A stretch of 64,000 nt of DNA, from assembly GCA_007922305.1 (NCBI GenBank), contig ML677329.1, positions 2,074,271 to 2,138,270 on the forward strand. Direction: 5' to 3'. The stretch comes from Dermatemys mawii. Taxonomy: Eukaryota > Chordata > Testudines > Dermatemydidae. The position numbers were made by a program, and so were the translations under genes. The notes beneath the pieces were generated by a model. That model saw only the letters and a program-made list of their open reading frames with translations, ran no database searches and was not told where the DNA came from. Shown here in pieces: positions 52,946 through 64,000 of the stretch; within the stretch, counting starts at the first letter, position 1, and every line of letters starts with the position of its first letter.

Positions 52946-54980
52946 ACAATGCCCTGTAGGCTAATGGAAAATGTGTTAAATTTACAAGCCCAGAGGCCAT
53001 GAGTTACGAGGAGTTCAAATATCAGAAGACAACCCAAAAATGATATTAAATCTTTCCCTTTGAATCTTGTGATTTTTGGGGACAATCTAATGATTTGGGC
53101 ATAGACTAACTCATAACTTCTTAACTTTTGGGGTTGGTAGTACTGAATTTATAGAAGCAGGGCCTATATCTGTAAAGCAACCGTGCAAGTTTGCTCACTT
53201 ACATTTGATAGCATTAGCTTTTGAAGGGCTGATGCTGGCTTGCATATTGACAGAGTTAGTTCCAGGTGGCAGATACTTATTTTGGCTTCCACTATAACCT
53301 GCTGACCCACACTCAGAGGTTCTAGGGCTTGGGGAAAAAATAACAAATTTAGTCGCTGCTCCTGCATACCTTAAGCATGTGCTAACTTTAAGTACATAAA
53401 CAGCCCCATAGACTTCAGGTTATGAGGTTCAGTGAGACTACTCATATGATTGTGTGTCGGCAGGATGAGGGCTTTAGTTACATACTTATTAAAATTCAGT
53501 GTTGGCAGAATATGAGGAAAATATTGGGAATAAGATTTCACCCATTTGCCATTTTTAAATTTTATTTTGGATAAAATAATAGAAGAATCCACATTAATGT
53601 CTGGAGCTCCCAGACAGAAAGTGGCCAATATGCAACTGTTTCAGTTAGAGTTGATCTGCAAAGAGAAGAAATGAAAGGAAAAGGTTGTGAAGTGATCTTT
53701 CTTTGCTTCTGTCTGACGTGTAAAGAAGGCCTCTATTTCTTAAACTTTTTTTCTGCTTGTTTTTTACATTAGTAATTCAGGTCTTGTCTGCTCTGAAAAC
53801 TCTCTATGGTAACTAGGGAATTAGTGAAATGATATCACAAGAGTTGAGAGAATAAAAGTTCAACAATCAAGAAGAGATTTTTAGTGAGACTGCTTGAAAT
53901 GTTGTGGTGTTCCTGACATTTATTTAACATAAACGGCTAACATTTTGTGTGAAGGACATCTCTGTTGAAGTTTCAGTACCTCTGCCCCTTCAGTAAGGCT
54001 CAGGAGGTCTAGGTAAACATGCCCGGAGACATCCAGGAGCTCCTCTTCCAAAACAAGGAATGTGGGACATAAAACTCCTGATGATTCTAAAGGGGAAAAA
54101 GCAAGCAAGAGAAAAGCCACTTTACGCAGTGGAAAAAGAGTACAAATGGAGGTGCCAGCATAGGGACAGAAGCGAGGCAGCTTCCATGCTTCCCTTTATA
54201 AGAGCTGCCAAAGGGAAAAAGGGCAGTGGGACCCTCAGAACAAACTAGGGCATTTCTGAGGCCCTAAGTCGCACCCCTGCTTCACTGGTCTCTGGAGGCT
54301 TACAAGGGTGCCCACCTGTGCTCCATCTTGTCCCTGAAATACCCGTTGCCTCCTTTAGTCCATCCCATTCCTATCCCAGAATGCTTCTTTGAACTGTTGT
54401 AAAGTTAGTGGAAACCTGACAGAGCTGGGTCTTCACAAAGAGTTCCCCTGCATCCATCAGGCTTAGGCCTGTCCTACTGTCCCTTTGGACATGCCTAGCT
54501 GGTACCGAGGGGCCACAGGGCATTCAGGCTCCAATTTTTAAAACATCAGTTGTAGGTTATCTTTTTAAAATCTGAAAGGACTGTTGGCCTTATAAATACA
54601 CAATATAACCTTTCACTTACCGTCTCTATAGTATTTAGGCCCCTCTACAGCAAACATAGTACTGTTGATTATAATACACTTGTTCACAGGTGTAAGTATT
54701 TGGGTAAGGGTAAGGGCCTTAATCTGGCCTTTCAGTAACTGAAAGGTAAGAAAAGGCTAATGCCAAGAAGAGTTTGCTATAAGGATAGGAGACATCTATG
54801 AAAGGAAGTATTGTTCCTCTGTGTTGGTTAAACCTAAGCAAAAGCATTACAGTAGGGAGATTCTAATAACTGGATCAGTTTCCTTTGTATCCTTTGAGAC
54901 TCAGACATACTATAGATGAGATCCTTGTGCTGTGATCAAAACAGGTTGAGCTTGAGTTTGTGAGATGTTACAGTTTTGAA

Positions 54981-56427
54981 TGTAAGCAGTGTCAGGAATG
55001 AGATATATTCTGACATCTGGTGGCGAACTATGGGAATTGCAGTGAGCCTTGCAAAATAAGTCTGGGGCTGATCAATTTGCATAGACACACCCACTGCGCC
55101 TAGCCTGAGCCCACAGCAGCCCACATGGCCACTTCGGCTGATGAGGGAGCCCCAGTTTCTATGTTATTGGGGCAGGAATGATAAAGTGATGTTACTGTGA
55201 TTATGTGAATGAAGGACTATGGACATGTACTTGGCCCGTGTTATGATGGAGAGACTCGCCATCATCTAGGTAGCACTCACTGGGCAAGGGCCATGCGTTT
55301 TCAGAACACTGTGAGATTGAGAGAGGTGATGGACAAGCACCTATATCTTTTGGTGAGGGTGCTGTCTGAGGGCCTCCCAGGCCTATTGCACCCTGCTTCT
55401 CTTCACTGTGGAATGTCAGAATTGAATTTTGCTTCCATTAGGAGCCTGGTTCCAGGCTGCTGAGCTGACAATTGCTTTGGGCTCACTGGTGCACCTGCAC
55501 TAAGGCTCCCCTACTGTGAGCTGAAATCACTTAAGAGCTGAAATCACCTAAGAGCTAAAGAAATCACTGAGCACTGTCTTAAGTAGGGGGGACCTGGAAA
55601 AAGTGCAGAGTGGCTGGTGCAGCAGAGCAGTCTGTGTGTCGGCTAGCAGGACGGCTAGCGGAGTGACTGGTGCAGCAGAGCTGTCTGTTGACTAGCGGAG
55701 GCGTTGGTGCTGTGGGCAGAGTGACTGGCATGGCAGAGCTGTCTGTCTGTCACCTAGCAGAGGTGTGAGTGCTGCGGGCAGAGTGACCGGCGCAGCAGAG
55801 CTGTCTGTGTGTCACCTAGCAGAGCAGCTAGCGGATCAACGGGCAGAGCGGTTCGTAGGACAGCCAGCGGAGCGGAGCAGAGCCGATTGCGGTGAGAGCT
55901 GCAGCGGAACCTCACGGAGAGGCGGTGCAGTCGGCCTCGGACCACGTAAGGTGCCCCGTGCCCTACCCTCCATCTCCACCCAGGCTGGAGGTAAGACTCT
56001 GCCAATTGACTTTTGAACTCTGCACGGACCAAGGACAGAGACTCTTGGGCTGTTGGACTTTTGGGACTATTGAGTGACTTTTCGGGGTTGTGGAACTCAA
56101 GAGCCAAAGGGGGAAGGCCACGGCCTATTTGCTGGGAGGGGGGCTTCTGGTTCATGGTTTGGTTTATTAACCTTGTTTGTGGTGTTTCCCCAATATAATG
56201 CCACATTGTTTCTCCCTGTTATTAAAAGGCTTTGGTACACTCAGACTCTGTGCTTGCGAGAGGGGAAGTATTGTTTCTTACAGACGCCCAGAGGGGTGGT
56301 ATATGGTTGTCCCAGGTCACTGGGTGGGGGCTCGAGCCGGTTTTTTGTATTGTGCTATTGGAATGGAACCCCTGGATACTGAACCCGGCCCTTGTTGCTG
56401 CCAACTCTGATGGGCAGAAGGGTTACA
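54981..56427. mobile_element. Long solo LTR with internal minisatellite
   Basis: Begins tgtaagcagtg and ends agggttaca, so the outer TGTAA/TTACA are inverted copies. Flanks are both tgaa (54977..54980 and 56428..56431), a perfect 4-bp target duplication. At 55608..55850 a unit of about 70 bases with gcagagctgtctgt repeats about four times. A ttattaaaagg word near 56220 could be its polyadenylation signal if it reads to the right. 1447 bases without retroviral genes. Confidence 0.75.
55608..55850. repeat. Minisatellite inside the long LTR
   Basis: Units contain gagtgactgg, gcagcagagctgtctgt, ctagcgga or ctagcagag in constant order; about four imperfect copies. Confidence 0.8.
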
Positions 56428-59400
56428 TGAACAATTACAACTTTGTTTTTTTAGTAATTTTTAATGAGCTCTGTAAAACTAATAAACCACTGGAAGACCT
56501 ACTACATTTTGACATTTTGCACATTTTTCCATTAAAAAGAAGCTCCTGCTGTCTAATCCAATGACTCTCCTGTCTTCTTTCATGTGATTCCAGATATGCT
56601 TTTTGCCCCTAAAGCTAACCCTGCTGTTTGTTATGAAAGAACAATGTTGTGCAAATTTGTAAAACTGTAGTTAGAAAGAATCTCTCTATTTTAGGTATAT
56701 CTAAGGCATTGACCCCACTCCCTGTCTTCACTTTGGCAGTCCAAGACAAACCCTTCCACAGAAACAAAACACAGTTCAATCTTTTGTGTGGATTATAACC
56801 CTGCAAACACACAGCCTGAGGAGCTCACTCACATGCTATCCCAGTTAGTTTCAAAAGGATTTCTCATGTGAATGCGGGCAGCAAGACTGGGCTCATGTGA
56901 ACTGTAGATCAAACCATTCTGAAGCTAAAGTATAAGATAATGAAGCCAACAAAGCACAATTAAAGTGCAAAAGGACCATGCTGTGGATTAACAGTTTATT
57001 GGGAGCTATAAATGTCAAGGCTTCTGCATCTTAAACAGGGTAAAAATAGTTCCTTGCTCTTCTCATGCATGGGCATAACATTTGGCCCCACGCAGGCCTG
57101 CATCAGGAATGGTGCAAAAGCACATCACCCCTTGAAGAGCAATGGGGAGATACTGTGATGTAGAGAAAATGAGGGAGTGCAATCTGTGACCACTTTTACA
57201 GCCTTCCAGTCCCACTGGCCAGCTCATACTGCGGTGTAGTCATGGCTTCTTTTCCTTTTGATCCTCAGCATCTGCCTTTCAGCTGACTTCTTCTTGGTAG
57301 CCACAGTTGGTACCTCAACTGTAAGGGGATATAATAATTCTAACTGGTCCTAATCTGGACATATCAGGAGAGAAGGTTCCTTACTTCCATCCTCCTCCAC
57401 CTGTGCAACTGAATAAAGGCCAGCCACAAGGATCATGAACCTGAGGATCTTGTCTTGAAGTTCTTTAAGCAAAGGGAACCTTTCAAGGAGCAACTACATG
57501 TGAAACTCCTATTTGAATTTTTTTTCCTGCTTCTGATCTCTCTCCCTTTGCTCCACCCAGAGTTCATGACTGTCTCCTTCTGCAACGCTCATCTTTTTGC
57601 CTTCTTCCGTGCTACTCTTTTTGCCTGGAATTAATTCCTCCTAGTATACCCCAAACCCACTCTTTGCATTTCCAAGCCACCTTAAATTACAGTTCTTTGA
57701 GGCTTTTCACATTAATATAGCTAGAAAGTAATTTTAAAAAGTAAATTGTTCTGCGCTCAGACCTTTGTATGGGCGTTGGCTTTGAACTTTATCATGTCTC
57801 TAGATTGAGTTCCATCAAGCAGGGTCTGTCTTCCTCAGCCTATTGTGAAATGCCAATCATGCAGACGGTACACAATAAATAAATAAATACCAGAGTTGCT
57901 GGAGCCATATGATTTTTCTTCTATACATTTCAATTACCAGAAGACATCACATGAAGCAGCTACTATATCCTAAATCTGTACAGAAAAAAGAAAATGTCTC
58001 TGTGCAGAGAATAGTAGCATGGGAAATAACGTGTAAAGTTTAAAATTGTATCTTCACAAGCGATGCATTTTCTTTACAGGACTTACAGTAATGGATTGGG
58101 CTTTTGGCCTGGTTTTCCTCCCAGTGGGCCGAGGGGGAAAAAAACATTATGAGGTTCATATATATCTATGAATTGGTATAAACTGAAGACTGGTTAAAGG
58201 GCCAATATTTAAAATCAGTTCAGTTGGTGAGTTCTCTTCATATAAGGGACCTGATCCTGGCTCTGACTCACAAAAGCGCTTAAGCACATGCTTAACTTTA
58301 AAGTTAAGCATGACTTAATCTTTATTGCAAATTCCAAAGCCTCCTTATAGATGGAATGCTTCCCGGATCAATCTTTAGCTAAGTCCTTAAGGTGTGATAT
58401 TTATCACTGGCAATTTTATACATGCCAAGTATTGATATTCCTATGCCATCTGCAAATTATTGGAAGTATCTGGAAATTATTTGTTTCTGAAGTACCATAA
58501 ATGTGCATGGTTTCTTGCAGACCAACCAAAGAGTAGGCCCTTGTCCTGAATTGCTTATAAAATAGAGATGGGAGGCCAGAATCCTTTCACTTACACCATG
58601 TAAACTAGGTAGTCAATGGAGTTACACTGGTGTAAAATCTAAAGTGAAAGCAGAATTTTATCCAAGATGCACATGGATGTGGGCAAACTCCACAAGAGTC
58701 CAGCCAGCAGAAGATTTCCTGGTCTACCTGGCTCTGCCCCATTGGTTTAGCTCCATTCACTTAGTGGACTGGTGATGTCTAGTCCCAGATCTCCAGAAAG
58801 AGCTTGGAGTGCTAGGGGCTTAGTCTCGGCCAGTCCCTGGGGGTGAATTTAAAATTGCCAAATCTCAGAGGTGAATATTGCCATTAGTCTTTAATGTTAG
58901 CATGCAGAGTTACTATGCTCCTTTTTAGCTACCCACCAAGTAACAGTGCAGTATGTCCACTAGGAGATGCTGCTGTACATGGAATACACTGAATATGCAC
59001 AAATGAAGGACAGAAATACTGTACTTTAACACACACAAGCGTGTCTCTTTCGCACCAACAAAAGTTGGTCCAACAAAAGATATTACCTCACCCTCCTTCT
59101 CCCTCTACCAAAGCATGCCACGTTTTCAATAGCTATTTAAATGAAAGAAAGAAATGTTTCTGACTGCCGTAGTGAGTGGAACAGCAACCCTCAATTTCCA
59201 GTAATTGGGAGAAGGAATATTTTTACACTTAAAAAGTCTTATACACTTGAGTTCCTATATAAATTACTTCTGCAGCAATATGCTTTTCTGATCTAGGATT
59301 ATGATTGTGACTACAAGGGCTCTTAATGCTGAATAACTCTTTCATTACCACTACACAAATCTCCAAACAGATATTGAGGGTAGTGGGTGGGAGTTTAATA

Positions 59401-60818
59401 GCAATCAATGGGACATGGAAGTCAGGCATAACAGAGCGGCAGTGTCTTATGGAACAAGACTGACATTTTCAGGCTTGGGTGCCTAAAAGAAAGCATTATT
59501 TCCTTATTCAGTAAATGGGACCTGAGGATAGTCTCAATCTCTGAAAATTAGGCACCTAGATAAGGGACCTAAATATAGTTAAATGCCTAGCATAGTGCCT
59601 AGTAAGTAGTTTAACTTCCAGAGGTGTTGAGCCCCAACACGTCCATTGACTAACTATGGATATAGCTGCTCAATTTTAAGCACCACATTTTGACCTAAAT
59701 ATTCAAAATCTATGACACTGAGCCAAAAAACGTCAGTAAAGACATGCAGTATGGAAGGGTGCTTCGAGGGAACTGGTGAAAGATATTTTAATTCTTTCTG
59801 TTGTATGGGGAGGGGATGAAGTGTGGGGCTGCGACCTCTCTGCATATGAACATAGAATAACTTGGCAAATGACAAATTTATTTTTTCCCCCCTAAGAAGT
59901 TGAACGCCACATTCGGGTGCTTTCTTCAGCAAGTTTACTACTAGAAGCTCAATAAAAATCCTGCTTTCAGGACAAATGCTAGTGGTGGTGGTTTTAGTTT
60001 TGTTCTATAATGTCATAAATATGCTTTGCAAACACACACAAGACTAGGCCCTGCCTTAGGGAGTTTACAGTCTACTTCAGACACAAGACACTGGGTACTA
60101 GTTAAACATAAAGTGAGTACAGATGTTGGTGAAGATATCGTCACTGAAAGGAAATGCATTTAAGGAGGGATTTGAAGGAGGAAATGAAGGAAGCTTAGCA
60201 TGTGAGAATGTTTAGACTTTATCCATAAATGACTGGACAGCATTTAGAAGTGTCACAGAATCACAGAAATATAGGGCTGAAAGGTACTTTGAGAGGTCAT
60301 CAAGTCCAGCTCCTTGTGCTGAGGCAGGGCCAAGTAAGACCATCGCTGACAGCTGTTTGTCTAACCAGTTCTTAAACTCCAATAATGAGGATTCCACAAT
60401 GTCCCTTGAAAGCCTGTTCCAGAGCTTGACTACCTTAAACTAGAGTTAAAGTTTTTCCTAATATCTAACCTAAATCTCCCTTGCTACAGATTAAGTCCAT
60501 TACTTCTTGTCCTACTTTCAGTGGACATGGAGAACAGTTGATCCTCATCCTTTTTATAACAGCCCTTAGCATATTTGAAGACTGTTATCAGGGCCCACCT
60601 TACTCTTCTTTTCTCAAGAGTAACATGCCCAGTTTTCTTAAGTTTTCCTCATAGGTCAGATTTTCTAAACCTTTAAGCATTTTTATTGCTCTCCTCTGGG
60701 CTCTTTCCAGTTGGTCCTTATCTTTCTTAAGGTGTGGATCTAGAATTGGACACAATACTCCAGCTGAGGTCTCACCAGTGCCAAGTAGGGACAATTACCT
60801 CCCACGTCTTGCATATGT

Positions 60819-60919
60819 AGGGTGACCAGATGTCCTGATTTTGGGGTCTTTTTCTTATATAGACTCCTATTACCCTCCACCCCCATCCCAATTTTTCACA
60901 TTTGCTATCTGGTCACCCT
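60819..60919. mobile_element. 101-bp DNA transposon nested in CR1
   Basis: Left end agggtgaccagatgtcc and right end gctatctggtcaccct are inverted copies. Flanks gcatatgt (60811..60818) and gtatatat (60920..60927) agree at 6 of 8, as an old 8-bp hAT-type target duplication. Confidence 0.8.
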
Positions 60920-61298
60920 GTATATATGGTATTCCTACTAATACAGCTCGGACAGCCTTTTTCACAGCTGCATCACATTCTTGACTCATATTCAATGTGC
61001 GATCCACTATATCCTCTAGATCCTTTTCAGCAGTACTACCATTTAGCCAGTTATTTTGTATCTTTGTAGTTGGGTATTTGATTTTTTTTCTTCCTAAGTG
61101 TAGTATTTCATGCTTGTCTTAACTGAATTTCATCTTGTTGATGATTTCAGACCAATCCTCTAAAGATCATACTGAATTCTAATCCTTTCATCCAACCCCT
61201 CATATCCTGCAAATCTTATAAGCATACTTGCCCCTCCGTTCTCCAAGTAATTAATGAACATATTGAATAGTACCAGACCCAGAACTGACCCCTGTCGG

Positions 61299-61643
61299 TA
61301 TAGGTGCCGACTTTTAGTTTTCCCCAGGGGGGATACTCCACTCCACTCTGCCTGAGGCCCCACCCCCACTAAGCCCCTTCCCCCCTTTGCTCTGTCCAAA
61401 GGCCCACACCACTCTCTCCAGCGAGGCCCTGCCCCATTCTGCCCCGACCCTGAGGCTCCCGCTTGCTGCTCTCTTACCTCCACCAAGTCCCTTCCTGAGC
61501 TGTCAAAGAGCTATTTGGTGGCACCCCACATTAGCTGACTGGGGGAACCGCTGAACAGCTGTGGCTGGTGGGTGCTGAGCACCCACTATTGTTTTCTCTG
61601 TGGGTGCTTCAGCACCAGAGCACCCACGGAGTTGGCGCCTATG
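61299..61643. mobile_element. DNA transposon nested in CR1
   Basis: Left end tataggtgccgac and right end gttggcgcctatg are inverted copies with few changes. It contains the internal near-palindrome gtgggtgctgagcacccac (61566..61585 region) and a second copy of it about 30 bases on. 345 bases, non-coding. Any target duplication is too worn to call. Confidence 0.7.
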
Positions 61644-62330
61644 CCAGTGGAGGACCCTACTAGATATCACCTCCCAATTTGACAGCAAACCATTGATAAC
61701 TCCTCTTTGAGTATAGTTTTTCAACCAGTTGTGCATCCACCTTACAGTAATTTCATCCAGACCACGTTTCCCTAGTTTGCTTGTGATAATGTCACATGGG
61801 ACTGTGTCAAAAGCCTTACTAAAATCAAGATATATCCCATTTACTGCTTCCTCATCCCATATGCTAGGCCAGTAACCCTGTCAAAAAGGGTTATTAGGTT
61901 GGCCTGGCATGACATTTTCTTGACACATTCATGGTGGCTATTCCTTATAACCCTGTTATCTTCTAGATGCTTGCAAATTGTTTAATGATTTGGGCTACTA
62001 TTTTTCTAGATTTTTCCAACGGTAGGCTGATGGGGGTTTATAATTCCAGGAATCCTTTTTTTTAAAAAAAAAAGATAAGTACTATATTTGTCCTTTTCCA
62101 GTCTTCTGTGACCTCGCCTGTCCTCTATGAGTTTGCAAAAATAATTGCTAAAGGTTCTGAGATTGCTTCAACTTGTTCTTTAAGAATTCCAGGATTAATT
62201 TAATCAGGCTCTGCCAACTTGAATACATCCAAATTATCTAAATATTCTTTAACCTGTTCTTTCACTATTTTGGCTTGCATTTGTTGTTAATATTGTGTTG
62301 AGTATCTGGTTGCCATTAATCTTTTCAGTA

Positions 62331-63155
62331 ACTATTGAAGGAAAATAGATATTAAACACCTTCTTGATATCATCAGATATCATCATATTCTGACTTTGTC
62401 CCTACATGCTTATGCCTTTTTTTTGTACTCCTCTTTAGCAACTGATCCATGTTTCCACTTTTTTAGGATTCATTTCTAATTTTCAGGTTATTAAAGAGCT
62501 CCTGATGGATCCATAGTGATCTCTTATTATTCTTCCTCTCTTTCCTTTGCATCAGAATAGCTTGCACTTGTGCCTTTAGAATTATTTCTTTGCGAAATTG
62601 CAGCTTTCCATTGCACAAAGTAATCAGGGGTTAAATCAGAGCTACACTGGGGCTCTTCCCCCTAACACGAGTGCATTAGCTATACTTTGATGTTCAAAAC
62701 AGTATGGATTTGGCTTTTCTTTTTTCATTTTATTAAGTGATTTGCAGAAGAAAAAATATTGGAAAGGTTGAAACAAAACAGGAGGAAGGAAGCAATTGGA
62801 GCAGTTAATTGGAGGAGCTGGTCAAACCTCTTCTTCCTTACTCTCCCTTTCTTCACTCTCTACATTAATCGTGCCATGCCAGAAAGCTCAGAGTCATGTG
62901 TTGTGAATTTAAAGAAGTACCCGCTCTTTTTCTTCTTGCTTTCAGTGTTCTGTGATTTTTAAATGTAGACCGTGGGTTTAATGGCTATGTGTTTGAAATT
63001 TTCAGGGAAACCTAGAGGATTTGGACCCATACTTGCCATTAAAACCAATGGCAGATGTATGTCTAGAATCCTTTAAACTGCTTTGAAAATTCAACCTCTG
63101 TCTGTCTGATTTTGATCTCAGATCAGTCTTATACTAATTGATTTCAGAGGCTCAT
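62331..63155. other. Unassigned sequence between two LINE copies
   Basis: The first 250 bases may be the decayed 5' part of the CR1 copy. No other feature is recognised. Confidence 0.5.
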
Positions 63156-64000
63156 TACATTACATCCTTTTCATGCAAATGTTGGCACACCAGAGAAATT
63201 AGCCTCTTCCATTCTTCTCTGTCACTGCTGCTTCCATCAGTTCTATGGTGTTGATCAGCTGTTCTGCCCTACCTCCTAAAGAGTTCTTAATGTTCCTTTT
63301 GAGTGCCCTCATTTCCTCACACAGATTGGTTTCTGCTTGATAGCTTCACTTGAGAATCTGTGTCTTGGCATCTGGAGCACATATCCCAGAGAAGTTCACT
63401 ATTTCCTTTTGATTCTTGTAGAAACGAGCTGCTGGAATCTTTTGCAGGAACTTATTCTGAAGAAATCTAGCTTTTGTCGTAGCACTTCAGTAGATCTCCA
63501 GCTATCACAGCTGGATATTAGTCGTATGTTATGTAACTGAGATTACATTTGAATTGAAAAGTCTGTTTTGTTCTGATGTTATACATCTTTGATTTCTATA
63601 TAGTGAGTTTAGTAAATGCTGAGGATATCACTTCCTTCTTAAGATCACGGCTGGCCAATATGTTGCTGTCCAGGTAGATGAACTGTTCTACTTTCTTCGT
63701 TTTTAATATTTTCCCCTTCTAATCTGATGTTACTGCTTAATACCTGAGATTGAAAGATGTTTATTTTAGCATATCTTAATTTTGAGCCCTATTTGGCCTA
63801 CTGTTGTGGGGTTTTTTTGTTTTTTTCTTTGGCCATATTGTCTTTTTAACTCTTTGGGGATATTATTCAGTAGTGCGATATCAGGTCTTCTGGGCATTTG
63901 CCATCCACCCATGCTATACCAATGTTTGTGGTGCTTATACACTTCATTATCCAATGTATGACAATGCTGATCAGTGGAGGTAAAATGCAGCCCTGTCTTA
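63156..64000 (-). mobile_element. Non-LTR retrotransposon, 3' end of the reverse transcriptase ORF (runs off the right edge)
   Basis: On the minus strand, decayed frames read RQGCILPPL at the very edge, then near 63560..63590 NRLFNSNVISV, and at the other end DREEWKRLISLVC near 63200. These are, in order, the RT palm entry, a segment before the C-terminal part, and the closing motif of a non-LTR retrotransposon ORF2 that is not CR1. RTE or L2-like is my best guess. Many stops, so inactive. Confidence 0.6.

Larger units (their letters stand above)
60245..62330 (-). mobile_element. CR1 LINE with two nested transposons
   Basis: The 3' end lies at about 60250 (cacagaatcacagaaatata on the + strand). 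Upstream on the minus strand are KDQLERAQRRAIKMLKGLEN (about 60660..60730), then RT pieces GSVLGLVLFNMFINYLEN (about 61215..61280) and, near 61690..61740, HNWLKNYTQRGVINGLLSN. Frames are broken. It is interrupted by elements at 60819 and 61299. The 5' limit is approximate. Confidence 0.85.
50836..64000. other. Region upstream of SEC24B; no gene supported
   Basis: 13.2 kb. It starts with the 5' untranslated part and promoter of SEC24B and is otherwise a mix of transposon pieces and unrecognised sequence. 53330..54975 and 56440..60240 show no gene or clear element apart from short repeat words (58268, 59070, 60050). In mammals COL25A1 lies on this side; no collagen repeat is visible here. Confidence 0.7.

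Noticed and set aside
50836..64000. Neighbouring gene such as COL25A1
   Set aside because: No Gly-X-Y repeats or other recognisable exon was seen; absence in the window may only mean that the gene lies further right.

Overview
This is a vertebrate genomic window, almost certainly from a non-avian reptile and most likely a turtle. The evidence is large AT-rich introns, several CR1 LINE copies with reptile-type 3' ends, many hAT/Harbinger/Tigger-like short DNA transposons, solo LTRs and a DIRS-like retrotransposon. No prokaryotic feature, CRISPR array or tRNA/rRNA gene was seen.

The one gene I can support is the 5' two thirds of SEC24B, on the minus strand. SEC24B is a COPII coat cargo-adaptor subunit. 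Fourteen coding exons can be placed, from the initiator ATG at 50835 (inside a CpG island) to exon 14 (40..246), after which the gene leaves the left edge. Every junction has AG/GT signals and all phases agree. Together the exons give 2352 nt, or 784 codons. The translated product runs from a long disordered Ser/Tyr/Gln/Pro-rich N-terminus (about residues 1-505), including an acidic block, through the C-x2-C-x17-C-x2-C zinc finger (exon 9) into the trunk domain (exons 10-14). The gene is recognised by similarity to vertebrate SEC24B as I know it; no database search was run.

Layout from left to right: 1..6655 holds exons 14-12, then intron 11 with a 3.8 kb DIRS-like element on the same strand as the gene. 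6656..18204 holds exons 11-5, with a CR1 fragment that stops about 28 bases short of the exon 9 splice donor and a Tigger-like element. 18205..24946 holds intron 4, with two hAT-type elements that have recognisable 8-bp target duplications, then exon 4. 24947..36205 holds the 11 kb intron 3, with two LTRs, a long CR1 copy and several small transposons, then exon 3. 36206..44845 holds intron 2 and the large exon 2. 44846..50835 holds intron 1, ending in a 0.55 kb tract that is G-rich on the transcript strand, next to exon 1 and the CpG island. 50836..64000 lies upstream of the gene and holds no gene I can support. It contains a hAT transposase fragment, a Ty3/Gypsy-like RNase H fragment, a 1.4 kb LTR, a CR1 copy carrying two nested transposons, and at the right edge part of another non-LTR retrotransposon.

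No new multi-gene system is evident. The most interesting items are the DIRS-like element with its inverted-repeat architecture, the transposon edge beside a splice donor, the G-rich intron start, and the LTRs that carry internal tandem repeats.
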